A DNA stretch of 64,000 bases. It comes from Enoplolaimus lenunculus (lineage: Eukaryota; Nematoda; Enoplea; Enoplida; Thoracostomopsidae). Of this stretch, positions 1 through 15,590 are shown one piece after another. Where the stretch lies: NCBI GenBank assembly GCA_030248215.1, contig JASANG010000539.1, forward strand, positions 186,001-250,000, given 5' to 3'. The translations under genes were made by a program, and so were the position numbers. The notes under the pieces were generated by a model, which had not been told where the DNA came from, did no database searches, and was given only the letters and a program-made list of their open reading frames with translations. The first letter of the stretch is position 1. Every line of letters begins with the position of its first letter.

Positions 1-3650
<3,650 letters not shown>

Positions 3651-3765
3651 GTTTGGTTCTGAATTGTTGAATTCGTGGTGCATAGGGATGCCTCGCTGTT
3701 GTATAAAGTGTATTCATTTGAAAATCAAATATGCCTTTAAATCAAACACAAGTCATTCGTAAAAT

Positions 3766-3994
3766 CAAGAGTGGATAATGACAAGAGTGTGCAAGTCTTG
3801 GGGTCCCGCATGGTACAAAACGTACCATCGAGTGTTGCATTTTTGGCCTTCCCCACCGTTGTTTAGAGGGGGGCCGCTATCACATGAATATCCCTAAATT
3901 AAATTGTAAGTGGAGCATGATTGACGCTGCCCGCATACATAAAGTGACATGGTTCGCACCGATTGTACCTCCCTCTAAATATTATCCACTCTTG
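3766..3994. mobile_element. Inverted-repeat element, CAAGAGTGG family, copy 2
   Basis: Ends CAAGAGTGGATAATGA and ATTATCCACTCTTG, flanked on both sides by GTAAAAT, a perfect 7-bp target duplication. It lies about 115 bp downstream of the Rab11 stop, so it may fall in or near its 3' untranslated region. Sister of 3149-3493. Confidence 0.8.
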
Positions 3995-4692
3995 GTAAAA
4001 TTAAAAATAAATTTTAAGTTTTATAAACAAAATGTGTTAAGATTTGAACAGAAACAAAGCTAAGTACTATAAACTAGGTTTTTTAAATCTTGTAGCTACG
4101 TGTGTACGTAATCTAGAAAAAGCGAATTTTATATTTTAAAATATTTTTTAATTTTGAGCTCTTAACCCCCCATAGTAGGTAATGCATCCAAGTTCTACAC
4201 TGTCGTGCAGTGGTCTTCGATCCAATTAAATATATGTGACCATCTGTGATAGATATCTTTTTCCCTGTATAAATTTTCAAATGTACCCCGTGTTTCTGTT
4301 GTATTTCATACCAAGTAAAAAACGTTTTGGACAGCCTTTCTCAGTTTGGTTGCATTTTGCAATAAAATGTGATGCGAAAATCGCATTATGTTTTCTACAG
4401 AATACATACTAATTACAATTACACTTCGTGTTTTAAAATGATTGCACCTGCGCAAATGAAATAAGTGCGTTTGCTTGTTTTTCTAAAAGACAATTTGTAA
4501 AATACGCAGCGCACCTTATCGCAGTATTGCGTTTTCCGCTATCGCACATCAAAATATACAGCGCACGTTCGTTCGGCTTTGTACATCAAAGTAATTTGTT
4601 GCAAAAAAAGGTTAAGTTTTTTACACCCGTTGCATTGAAATATACGTATATGGATGCATGATGCTGTCTCTAGCAGATCAAAAAGGGTTAAG

Positions 4693-4888
4693 AGCCCATG
4701 TAAAGATCAGGGGCGGAACGTTTTTCTATGGGACTGCAATAGAGTAAGATTAAGCGTCAGACTAATTTTTTTGCTTGGATTACGTTTAGGCTTATTCTTA
4801 GGCTTAGGAAAAAACTCATTCTTACGCTTGGACTTAGGCTTAGGAATATGCTTATAATTCTGTTCGGCCCCTGTTCTTTACATTGGCC
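4693..4888 (+). mobile_element. TTAGGC-bearing inverted-repeat element, subfamily A
   Basis: Begins AGCCCATGTAAAGATCAGG and ends with the near complement (TTCTTTACATTGGCC). Core has two TTAGGC-type blocks separated by an AACTCATTCTTACG spacer. Flanks GGGTTAAG and GGGTTAGG fit an 8-bp target duplication (7 of 8). No open frame. Confidence 0.8.
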
Positions 4889-5213
4889 GGGTTAGGGAGT
4901 GATTGACGCCGTCCCAGCAGAATTTTGACAAATATTTTTAAAGGTTGGAAGAGAAAAAAGTTTGTTTGAGTTTAGGAAATTCTGGCGTTGTAGCATTATG
5001 CGATGCGGCTGGTTGATGTATATGATTTTGCTGCATTTCTCAACTTTCTAAAATTGACTATGTCAGGCATATGGTTACATCGCTGGGCACAATCGAAAAT
5101 AAGCGTTTACGGACCAGCTTTTGCGGTCGCCGTCCTTAGCTATGGCCGGTCCAAATTTTTTGGAGCAAGCGTGAACCGGACACGTGATACGTTTATCCCA
5201 GTTATCGTACTAC

Positions 5214-5386
5214 CAATGGCAGATCCATGGGGGGCCACCCCGGCCGTGGGCCCCCCAACAGCATCTCGACAAAAATTATATACTTAGCAATTTTGTGACA
5301 ATAGTTCGTGGTTTGTGTGGGTTAAAAGTAAGTTTATTATATGTGAAATTTTGGGCCCCCATTTTGAGATCCTGGATCCGCCACTG
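5214..5386. mobile_element. hAT-like MITE with CAGTGGCGGATCC ends, copy 1
   Basis: Ends CAATGGCAGATCC and GGATCCGCCACTG; flanks CGTACTAC and GGTACTAC match at 7 of 8 positions. Nearly identical along its length to 53056-53228. The 8-bp duplication and end sequence fit hAT-type non-autonomous elements. Confidence 0.8.
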
Positions 5387-6061
5387 GGTACTACATAATT
5401 TCCTCAAAAGATTTCAGCTAAAAATTCTGCTGTCTCCAGCTGCATTTCAGGTGCGTCGTAGAGCAAAGTCATTTTGAAACTAACAGTTGAAAACAAAATT
5501 CTTAATCGGGTACTCTATCTCATAGAGCAGGATATTGTTGCCAGATTATATAAAATTATGAAATTTGTCAAAGAAACAATTTTGTCTTCCTCTCATTTTA
5601 AATTATCTTATATACGGTGGTATAACTCAAAAATTAATCTAACCTATATATACATACATATAAATATATATACATATATAAGCTGTTATTTGAATTATAT
5701 ATAATCTGATTAGCGTCGCATATATATATACCTCAATCTCGAGATTGGTGTCATTCGTTTGAGTCATTTATATCTGTTTAAATTTTAAAATTTTAAATTT
5801 GCTGAAAACTTTAAAAAATTTATTTTTATTTTTTTTGCAACGTTTTTGCGTTTTGTGCATCAAATATGCAACGCCAGTGTGCACATCTTTTAGTTAAAAC
5901 GACGATGAATATTTGCAGTGTTTTATAAGTTGTAAACTGGAGAAAAATATGGTTTGGTGTTTTTGTTTAATGTTTATTGAGGTTTCCTGTTTTTGAGTTG
6001 CCGGAATTATTAGGTTATATACAAAACTCGGATTTTCAACAGTATCAGTTGGAAACGCATT

Positions 6062-6141
6062 AGGGTTGTGCTATATTTTTGTTGACGTGCGCCGGCAGTC
6101 ACCCGTGAACGGCGCCGTACGTCAAGTATAGCGCAACCTTT
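6062..6141. repeat. Short palindromic element with TATAGCGCAACC arms
   Basis: An 80-bp fold-back: left arm AGGGTTGTGCTATA, right arm TATAGCGCAACCTTT, with inner arms pairing around TTGACGT and ACGTCAA. GC-rich centre in AT-rich surroundings. Same family as 12637-12698. Confidence 0.55.
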
Positions 6142-6307
6142 AAGCTTACGGTAATATGTGATAAGCGAACCTGGTTTTCAGCGTATATACACTTAACGTT
6201 ACATAGCAGTTTTTGATGTTTTTAGATTTTCCCATGCATAGCGTAGATTTTGGCATAGGCTTAGGTTCAAGTTGTTTGGGAGGACAGTGTGAAAATGCCC
6301 TGATCGT

Positions 6308-6345
6308 TGTGTGGCTGCATAGTTCAGTGGTTAACGTAACGGACG
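6308..6345 (+). repeat. tRNA-like box A remnant
   Basis: TGCATAGTTCAGTGGTTAACG matches a tRNA D-arm/box A consensus, but no convincing box B or acceptor stem follows. Possibly a SINE or tRNA relic; weak. Confidence 0.2.
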
Positions 6346-7465
6346 GGTCGGTGAAACGTACCTGCCTGCATAGCAATATTTTCATGAAGGGCTCTCGATA
6401 TGGTACTGCATTAACGAACAGGAGGTTAGGGTTTTACAAAAAGTACGTACTTGGCCGCATGGTGGTAAAAAAGGTTCAAATTCGGATTTGGCAGAAAGTT
6501 ACTGTTGGGATTCAGATTCGGGTACGGTTGTGAAAAAGCCGTATCCAAAAGTCAAATCCAACAATATTCGGCAGTATCTTTTTTCATTTTTAAACAATAT
6601 AAACTTTAATCATTTGTTATATACATCAATATTTTTTGTTTCTGGTCACAAATCTCAGAACTGACGTTGGGCACGAGACATATTAACATTTAAATGTTAT
6701 GCGGCTGACATTGCGTTGATATTCTGAAACAAGTTATAGATATATCGTAAATTTGCAAAATGCAAGATTCGGATTCGGATTCGAATTCGATCAAATCGTA
6801 GATTCGGTGCCACCCTACTTGGACAACGTATGCGCATTATAAAATCAAATCTGCCGGTTTTAGATTATGTTGAATAGCTCAAAAGATGCTGTGGATTATA
6901 ACCTCTTATTCGTGTCTTACCTAATTGGCCAAAGTGTTTGTGTTAAGTTCTACTATTTTGTCTGTTAATTTTAGTTATCATTTTTCAAATTATTACTTCT
7001 GCTTTATTATCTTTTAGTTTTATCTGTTGAATCTTTAAAAAAATACAAGTCTAATGTGTGACTAATTATCGTACTATGATCTTGCATTGCCTAAAGTTTT
7101 CTATTTTCCGGGTAGTCTTGTCAGTACGTATCTACCTCAAAGTAATGTAATGTGTTATATATACGTATAGTTCTTTATACGTATGTTGAATACATTAGAC
7201 TCGTACGAGTACTAGGTTTAATTTAGGAATTCACCATAGTGGCAACATGAACAGTTCGTGAAGGGCCAATGGAAGTTTTTCTCACATAGGATTACTAAAT
7301 GTTATATCAAATAGTTTTGGATTGGATAGCGAAGGCTATACATGCATGCGTTCTTCATTTTAAGTACTTATTTGACAATACTAAGTAAAACGCGATAGCA
7401 GCCGAAAAATAGTTCGTAGAAGGCTGTTAAATATTTCGACCTGTTTTGCTTGCAAACTAAGTCTT

Positions 7466-7590
7466 GGCCTAAACATAGGCTTAAGCCTAAGCGTATATAT
7501 GTCTAATCCTAAGCCTAAGCCTAAGCCCTCCCAATTTTTAAGCCTCCAGACTGCCTATCTCTTAATAGGCTGCCCCTAAATAACATGACC
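7466..7590 (-). mobile_element. Degenerate TTAGGC-bearing element
   Basis: Starts near GGCCTAAACAT, holds CCTAAG runs, and ends GCCCCTAAATAACATGACC, a worn form of the subfamily B end. Too eroded for a target duplication. Confidence 0.45.
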
Positions 7591-9139
7591 TATATTGTGA
7601 TCGCAATTGTTTTCAGTTTAAATCTTAGTCTATTGAGTATGACTAAGTGCTCAGGCTAGTCCTATCTTGCTGCGGTCTAGTCGCGTAAATTTTAAAATTT
7701 GTTTTAATCTAGCTGGCTATTACAATAATATTATATCGTTGATTATTAAATTTTGCAACGTTAGTGTACCTGAATACCAGGATTGCAACTGAATTCCGAT
7801 TCCGGTTAAAATTCCGATAAAACTTGGATTCTGATTTCTATTCCGACCGACTGCTATTCTGATGCCGATATTCTGATTTTACATTATGAGTTTTTAAGGT
7901 GATTGAAGTTAGATTGTGTCTGTTGTTTGGTTAGTTTGCATATTTAATCTGTTTGTTTTTTCTCAGTAAATGTTCTCAGTTAGCAGCTCGTTAATCAAAA
8001 GTCATACACTTTACTTTTTAATATTATTACTAAAATTTAAATCCCGTTCCCGATTCCGGTAGTAACAAAAAATTTTATTTCGATTCCGCTTCAGACAAAG
8101 CAGCGTTTCAATCAAACTTTAGTATTTCACAGTCTGTGTGATGTGCGCGTTATTAATGAACTTCAAACGTATTTTCCCCGAACGGTTTGCAAACAGTGTT
8201 GTATGCACATATAAACTTTTTGAACAGTTTACCTTGAGCTCGCACCGTGCTGCGTTGTTTGTAAAATGGAACATAATTACATTAATTTGGAATCATTTTG
8301 AAAGGATAATCCATGCGTTGGACAGTACTAATTGTACAGGTCGTTTTTTCTATTTAAATGACGAATTTGCTGTAGAACAAAACGGGGAATATCGAGGGAA
8401 AGGATTCTCGTTTTGAAAACAAATAGGTTATATATATAGATATATATTTATATATATATAAACATATATGTATATATGTATATATATAATATACAGAATA
8501 ATAGTTCAGAGATATTAAGTTGTGAATTTGGCAAAAAAATGTTGCCACGGTAAAAATTCAGCAATGTATCATTGTCGCCAGCCTCAATTGATTTCAATAC
8601 CACTAAAAAGATATAAACTACAGTATTTTATGTATCAAAAGCAAGCGAAATTCAACGCATATGCATTTCTAAAAGTTCAGCTGAATTCAATTTATTTTAT
8701 ATTTTTGTCATGAAATTCGTTCTATTTGAACGATAAACTTTTCATTGGATATAAAAACACATTCGCGCAAATTGAAGTTTTATGACAACAATTTCAATGA
8801 CGATTTCATTCGAATACTTTGAACGCTGTTGGTGTGACTAAAACTTGAGCAGAACGTCATTCGATATTTATTATGTGTTTAAAAACCGAATGGTTTAATA
8901 GCCAATTAGTAGCAATTTTATGGTGGGTGTTTTCGTTTACCAGTGTACGCTTGATCAAAGTCAGATTTTGAACATTTTTTGCTTATTCTGACTTCTCATG
9001 CGGAATTCTTCGATCATTTTTACTCCAGAATATAAATTTTGTTGATTTTATTTATGGTGAATCACGAGAATTAGTTAAACACTAATATTAACAAAAACAA
9101 TTAGCAGATACTTTAAACGATGCTTTAGGTATAGATTAC

Positions 9140-9342
9140 GGCCAATGTTACTTTTAGGGGCGTAACAGTAGATTAAGCGCGTACCTAAGCCTAAGCCTAA
9201 GCGTGGCAAAAATGTGTTTCTAAGCCTAAACCTAAGCCCAAGCCTAAGCCTAAGCCTAAGCAAAAAGTTGCAATCTAGAATCTAAACCCACTCTTTTATA
9301 AACCCACCAGAAACTTTTACGCCCCTAAAAGTAACATGGGCC
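9140..9342 (-). mobile_element. TTAGGC-bearing inverted-repeat element, subfamily B
   Basis: Ends GGCCAATGTTACTTTTAGG and CCTAAAAGTAACATGGGCC. Two blocks of CCTAAG (TTAGGC on the minus strand) separated by a GCAAAAATGTGTTT spacer, with the TCTAGAATCTAAACCCAC motif typical of this subfamily. No clear target duplication. Confidence 0.75.
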
Positions 9343-9803
9343 GACATATAGATAAATAAATAACCGTTCAGGTCCGCATTGTAGAGGATGCACATCCGTA
9401 TTGCAACCACAACACACCTTGCAGTATAACCTTATTGTTGAGCTTGAATTAGCGAAACCAACCGAAACATAGAAACAAGTAGCAACACTTTTTATTCCGT
9501 CTTTCGTAATCAATTTTGGTTACTCTGTTTCGAGTTATGTTCATTTGATATCATGAAGGCTATACGATCAATTATACAAGACAGGTGGAAATAGATTCGG
9601 AAAAGCAGTTGAAGTATGTGTGCTTGCGCCATTGTAACTTTTGAAATTTTTTTATTATTAATCATGAGCTGTTTCGCTATTTTTAACGTCTAAGCGCATT
9701 AGACTAGTAGAGTTTAGTCATTGCAATAATATTCAGGCAACGATATAGTTTGCACATTTTTTGCAAATATTGCAATTTTATTGTCAACGTTCAGTCATGG
9801 ATT

Positions 9804-10013
9804 TCATTTCGGCAGATGATCATTTCGTGTAAAAGTTTTTTTTACCTCTGGGTCTTTAACAATTCTAAATCCGACTAAAGGCTCTTTTTTCTGGCCTACA
9901 GCAATTTCGGGAGGGCATATATCCCTTATATCATTTTCCAGGTATACGTCCTTGGTCCTTTTTACTGCGCAAACGCGACAAGAATGACGCATCAAGCGTT
10001 TAACCTTCAACAT
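9804..10013 (-). other. Possible orphan exon or gene fragment
   Basis: Minus-strand open frame of 69 residues containing HSCRVCAVKRTKDVYLEND and PPEIAVGQKKEPLVGFRIV, which reads like real protein rather than translated repeat. A GT donor follows CCAGAG near 9845, and a GCAG acceptor-like site is present near 9956. No neighbouring exon or family was recognised, so it may be a lone exon, a pseudogene fragment or chance. Confidence 0.2.
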
Positions 10014-10534
10014 TTAGGCGTTTTCTCATGACAAAATTGTGCTGTTTTAGCGTTTATTGATGATGATGATGATGCAGTTAAATCATTTTAATCGCGCTGG
10101 TATACTTGTTATGACTATAAAATATTGAGGAAATCTTCAAGGACATTAATACTTAAGTTTAAAATCCAGGGTGTGCAATTTTGTTGTAATTGTAACAAGT
10201 ATAATTTAGTTTTTTACCCAATCTTGTTGAGCGCTAGGCTCACGCCCTACACGGTTAGGTTTTTGTCACAGATGGTCAGCTTAATTTTTGTTGTTTTGCG
10301 AGTCGGCACGACAATGAATTTTGAAATTATCTGCAAATTGTTTTATGGAATATCCGGCTGTTTTCACGGTTTGGATACTGTTCATATTCAACCGCAGGCT
10401 AAACTGGCACTCAGCGCCACAGCCATGGCGGGGTGCTTGGGAGCTCCGCCCCTATGTTAAATATATCTTTCCGTTATATAAATTTCACTATTCGTCTACG
10501 AATAATTACGGATTGAGCGTTTGCGTATAATTTT

Positions 10535-10635
10535 ACTTCGAGACTCTGGCTGAGTCAAATTTGACTCAGTTTGTGTACAGTCACGTAGAGCCTATTTCGG
10601 AGAACGTCAATTTGACTCACCATTTTTTGCAGTGT
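10535..10635. mobile_element. Partial GTGAGTCAAATTGAC fold-back element
   Basis: Carries one arm of the hairpin family seen whole at 20242-20427 and 20974-21194: GAGTCAAATTTGACTCAG, CCTATTTCGGAGA, and the end ACTCACCATTTTTTGCAGTG. The other arm is missing. Confidence 0.6.
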
Positions 10636-12636
10636 AGGAATCAAATTAATTTACAAAAAAGGCAAGCTTAGTGCGTCAAAACGCTGGACAATATAGTCGA
10701 AACTTTGTTATCCAGCAGTATATGAATTTAAAACGCACATTTATTTGTAGAAATTTTCACGTAATGTTTTTAAAATTATTTTTTTAAAAACGGCAAATAA
10801 ACCACTTATGTTTATGTGAAATCGACGCTGCTCAACTCACACAATAATTCGATGCACAATTATGCATTCGCTTTTATTAGCCAAGATGATGTTGTTTCTC
10901 AAAAGAAAAAAAAACATACATAACATTTTATTTGACTTTCTATGAAAGGTAAATGGCGTTGAAAACACTGAAAACTTGTATTTTCCTTTGTTTCATCGTC
11001 AAATGGAATTTTTGAGAAACCAAAAAGCAACAAAGCGCAATTGTTTTCACAAAAACTGCATCTTGCAACTGGTTTTAGCATTTTAGACGACATTTCACGC
11101 GTACAACGCAATTCGGTAAACTTCCTTTCTCGTTTACATTGATTGCTGTTGTTGATGGTTTTTTTCACGTATTCAGAGAGCGCTTTGCTAAATAAATTTT
11201 TTTCATGCCACTTGGCTTTGTGGCGCGCATAAACGTAAAGTATATAGTACGCAGGAAATATTAGAAATTTTGTGATGCGTTTTGTATAGAGATGACTGCG
11301 TTTCGTATACGCTGTGAATGTCGCAGAAATAATAATTGACGAGTTTGCTCGCGGAGTGAATACACAAACCGTTTGTTAAATTTTAAGCCAAGGTAACACA
11401 ATATTACAAAATCTCAGTTACACACACTTTACAGTGGATTTGCTAGCATTTATACGCAAGTTTTATCCAGTTTTTTTTTAGATTTATACGTAATCCTACC
11501 CTCGAAACTGTATATGACTAAAATTTTTGACGTAAAGTTAGTTTTATTGTAATTAAATTGGTATTTTAAGCGAGTTTTGATTGGCCGCCTGATTGAACAT
11601 CGATTTAATTTGCTTGTTAAGTTGCCGGGTATATTTTTTATTTAAAGGCAGGCAACGATTTTATTATAGATAGCCTTAGAACACTGTAGCAAGGGTTGTA
11701 CTGCAATATGCAACTTGCGCTTGGTGAGCGTGCATTAAGACGGTGCATATATGTCGCCGACATTTAGCAATAAGCTTGAATTCAAACAATACTAATGTTC
11801 GGACAATTTTATAATGTCAATATTTTAATTCGTTGATTTTCGAGTATCTGATTTGAACGTTGCGTTAGTTAACTTAAATCTACACCAAAACGATTACGGC
11901 TGCGCTTTTACAAAATTCTGCCACGGTCAATTTGTCTCAAAGCTGTTCGACTAATTTTGATGCACGTAGAATGCGGCTCATTTTACTAATCTTAAGCCCT
12001 GATCTTAGTCAAGTTTAAACCCTACCGCTAAGCCCGACTACAAAAATATTAAGCTCATTAATGCTGAATGTATAAGCTATCCAGTAACCGTTCCGGCCAC
12101 CAACATAAAACGGGTCCAATTATGTTGCGCTGTGGTGGTTTTTGTCTCATTTCCTTAAAGTTGTTCAGCCATACCAATACTTGACTTTGTTTCATTTGTT
12201 CGATTACTTTGTTGCGGTAGCTTTTGAGGTTAGCGAAAGAACAAACCATAATATTAATATTGATTTACGACTTTGTATATATTATATATAGTCTGCCTTA
12301 TTGGCAACAATGCTTAATCTATTTTTGATCATAAGTGCGCACCGCTATATATTGGGTTCATTATCGACTAAACTTTATCATGAAATGCTACTTTTCATGT
12401 TCGTAGAGGTCTGGTTTACTTAACTTTATTAAGGTGGTACACCATGCAAGTACAGTAATCTATGTTTGTTTGGTTTTGCCGTATGGAAACATTTGTAATA
12501 TACACACTGAAAGTAAATATTTTTAATCAACTTTTTTCGATGGTTCCTGTTTTTCCATTGTTTTGAAATTTAAATAATTGTTGAAACTTAAGTTGAGCTG
12601 TAAGCTCGAAGTAAACTTAGTAAGTCAACTTCTTTA

Positions 12637-12698
12637 AAGGGTTGCGCTATACTCGCGGCGAGCTGGCGTCCGGCTTAGTAAAGTATAGCGCAACCCTT
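12637..12698. repeat. 62-bp palindromic element with 17-bp perfect arms
   Basis: Left arm AAGGGTTGCGCTATACT pairs perfectly with right arm AGTATAGCGCAACCCTT around a GC-rich 28-bp centre. Very short for a mobile element; same arm motif as 6062-6141. Confidence 0.6.
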
Positions 12699-13954
12699 AC
12701 AAGCAGATATTTCTAAGAGATATAATGCAGAAATTCTGTGTGCGGACGCAGTTGTACTTATATATTGAAAGTTGCTATTATTGAAACAGCTGGTATTTAT
12801 ACATGAAGCCATGATGTTTTTAGTCTGCGTTTGAAAAATTGCTGGTACACTTCTCATCCCGTGTGACTATAGTCATATGTGCTCAAATAAAGTATTTTAA
12901 GCCATTCTAGGCAGCTTTGTTGATCGTTGTTTTTGTTTTTGTATGCCAAAAAACAATTTACTGAATTATATAAATCTATTTAATAGTTCACATTGGCAAG
13001 TTACGGCGGACACGTGATTCTAATACGTTATAGTCATGAATTTTTTGAACTACGTTCTGTTTAGGACGTCATAAAATTGTGTAGGTTCGGCACGATTAGC
13101 TAACAAACAAACTCACAGTTTTAAACATTTCATGGTTAATTTGTTTACTTTCGGCTTGGTAAAATTGGCGTAAAGAGTTGTTTTTGGTTTGGGATGCCAA
13201 AAGTCAGTACACTGTCTATTAATATTTAAATCAATTCTATTTAGCTCATACTGAATAATTTATATTTATGAATTTTAGACCACGTGCCGTTTTGTTTAGC
13301 CCATTAGTTGAATTTATTAACGTTTTTTACGTTGTTTAGCTACGAAACCAAATAAATGTTTTAGCATTTGATTGTTGATTTTTAGTTCCGTTTTAGGAAA
13401 TTGGAATTTTATGCACGTGTTGTAGTAGCAGGAGCACATCATGTAACCCATATACATCGTCAGTTAAGGTTTGTAAAATTTGTTTGAAAAAATATTCACG
13501 TCTATTAAGTTTCCGAAGAACTCTTTATTCTGTCAAGGGCATTCAATTATGCAAAAAATTATCTTAAAACCATGAACGCACTAAAACACTATTGCATAGC
13601 ATAAAAATTCTTACATTATACACGCGAAGTGCGGCAGTCGTACACAACAGCTCCCTCAACCTTAAGCCTAAGCCTAAGCCTAATTCTAAGGCCGATGTAT
13701 GCCAGGATCTGAAAATTTTCAAAACCTGTCATTGCACAAAAGCCATTAGCAGAACGCAATAAAACCTTGCTAACTTTGTGTTCGCGTGACATTTTATGAC
13801 GCTTGCAACTATTGATTCAGGTGTTGCTTAGTATTATTTATGACTAAACTCAGGTCATTAGACACTGTTAATTGTTGCAATACGCCTCACCGTGGCGCAC
13901 CTACGGGCTACACCGTTTCACTGCCGCCGTTATTGCTAGCCTACCGGAACAACG

Positions 13955-15052
13955 ATGCCAATTTATACAGGCCCCTTGTACTATAGCGTAGAATTGAACA
14001 CAATTTCGTGGACAGTTCCGGATCGCTATCAAGATTTAAAATTAATCGGTAACGGAACGTTTGGTGCTGTATGCAAAGCGCGTGATACTGTATCGGGTCG
14101 ATTTGTTGCAATTAAAAAAATTGCATCCCCAGTTCAAAATTCATTTCGTGCCCATCATACGTACCGCGAAATCCGACTGTTGCGTCAAATCGATATGGAC
14201 AACATATTAGATATGTTAGATTTGTTTACTCCAGACGGCGGACCGGATACGCTGAAGACGCTGTATATGGTTTCGTCGCTGATGGACTCTGATCTGCATC
14301 AGATTATTCAGTCACAAGCGTTAACCGATGCACATATTCGCTATATTGTATATCAAATATTTGTCGCGTTAAAGTATTTACATTCAGCTGATATTATACA
14401 TCGGGATTTGAAGCCGAACAATATTGGATTGAACGAAAATTGTCACGTTCGAATTTTAGATTTTGGGATGGCACGGCCAATTGACAAAAAAATGTCCGGG
14501 TACGTTGCGATGAGATGGTATAGGGCTCCTGAAATTATGTACAATTGGATGCAGTATGGGCAGACGGCCGATATATGGTCAGTCGGCTGTATGATGGTTG
14601 AAATGATCAATGGGCGGCCATTGTTTCCTGGTCAAGGTCAAATGCAACAATTTGGCCTGATCTGTAAATTGCTCGGATCGCCTGGCGAAGGACTGGTGAA
14701 CAAAATGACGAGCAGCTCAGCGCGAGCGTACATTCGGAGTGTGCCACAGTTGAAACCGCAAGATTTTGAAGATTTTCTACCGCACGTGTCGCCTCAAATC
14801 CGAGATTTACTTCAACTGATCTTGGTATGGGATCCAGAAGATCGTATCACTGCCGAACAGGGACTGGAGCATTCCTATTTCGACGAGTATCATAATTCGA
14901 TGCTTGAGCCAACTACAACGCCAGTTGATTTTGATTTTGACTTTGAACAAGGAGTTTATACGCTGCCTGAGTGGAAATCAACCATTTGGGCTGAGGTTCA
15001 AAGTTTCGAGGCTGAAAGACAGCACGATCAACGCAGGCTGTCGATTAGTTGA
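13955..15052 (+). CDS. p38: p38-type mitogen-activated protein kinase with SGY activation motif
   Basis: Stress-activated Ser/Thr kinase of the MAP kinase cascade, acting in cytoplasm and nucleus. 365 residues, the usual p38 length, in one exon. Glycine loop GNGTFGAV (32-39), VAIKK with Lys54, αC Glu72, HRDLKPNN (149-156), DFG (169-171), then MSGYVAMRWYRAPE (180-193). The activation motif is SGY where p38 kinases have TGY; Ser can still accept phosphate. NWMQY, DIWSVGCMM, LFPG, SSARAYI and the C-terminal EWKS follow p38 order. The gatekeeper region reads MVSSLM, so Thr is Ser. The acidic common docking motif (HDPDDEP in vertebrate p38) is HNSMLEP here. All catalytic residues are present, so it looks active. 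AATAAA occurs near 15245. Uninterrupted reading where animal p38 genes normally have many introns suggests a retrogene or intron loss. Confidence 0.93.
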   Translation: MPIYTGPLYYSVELNTISWTVPDRYQDLKLIGNGTFGAVCKARDTVSGRFVAIKKIASPVQNSFRAHHTYREIRLLRQIDMDNILDMLDLFTPDGGPDTLKTLYMVSSLMDSDLHQIIQSQALTDAHIRYIVYQIFVALKYLHSADIIHRDLKPNNIGLNENCHVRILDFGMARPIDKKMSGYVAMRWYRAPEIMYNWMQYGQTADIWSVGCMMVEMINGRPLFPGQGQMQQFGLICKLLGSPGEGLVNKMTSSSARAYIRSVPQLKPQDFEDFLPHVSPQIRDLLQLILVWDPEDRITAEQGLEHSYFDEYHNSMLEPTTTPVDFDFDFEQGVYTLPEWKSTIWAEVQSFEAERQHDQRRLSIS

Positions 15053-15373
15053 TTGTGGATATATGGAATGCTCTCTGGATAGTGGCGGATCCAGAAATTT
15101 TGGACTGGACCGACGGGTGGATAAAAACATAGCCATGTTAGACACCATTTTAAAAACCAGAGACCGTACCAAAGCTCTGTCGAAATTTTGTATATATATA
15201 GATTAGTCGTCAAACCGGTGGGGGAGGCAGTTTGAAATATTAACAATAAATGATGCCACATTAACACATATGTTAACGTTATTGACGTGGAGCTATATCG
15301 AAGTAAGCTGTCACACCCAACTAAGGTCATGCAACACTACCTATTTGAATTCAAAATTGCTGTTAACCGCGTC

Positions 15374-15590
15374 GGTCAATGTAAAGAATAGTGTCGGAAC
15401 ACTATTATAAGCATATTCCCAAGCCTAAGCGTAAGCCTAGGCCTAAGCCTAAGCATAAAAATGAGTATATTCCTAAACCTAAGCGTAAACCTTAGCCTAA
15501 GCCATGCAAAAAAATTAGTCAAAAGCTTAAGCTTAATACTCTATTGTAGTCTCACAGAAAAACGTTCCGCCTCTGATCTTTACATGGATC
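15374..15590 (-). mobile_element. TTAGGC-bearing inverted-repeat element, subfamily A
   Basis: Ends GGTCAATGTAAAGAATAG and AACGTTCCGCCTCTGATCTTT. Two CCTAAG blocks with a spacer (ATAAAAATGAGTATATTCC), then the ATTAGTCAAAAGCTTAAGC motif. Reverse orientation to 4693-4888. Confidence 0.75.

Larger units (their letters stand above)
3651..13954. other. Gene-poor stretch between Rab11 and p38
   Basis: No supported gene. Holds repeats listed separately (3766-3994, 4693-4888, 5214-5386, 6062-6141, 7466-7590, 9140-9342, 10535-10635, 12637-12698), TA-rich microsatellites (5640-5735, 8420-8490), a GAT run (10058-10074), GATTCCG/GATTCGG-rich patches (6465-6810 and 7785-8100) and a short CCTAAG run at 13655-13690. 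The remainder is AT-rich sequence with many stops. Confidence 0.6.

Noticed and set aside
4740-4860. Interstitial telomere from chromosome fusion or break repair
   Set aside because: The TTAGGC run lies between inverted termini and an 8-bp duplication, as in many other copies; it is element cargo.
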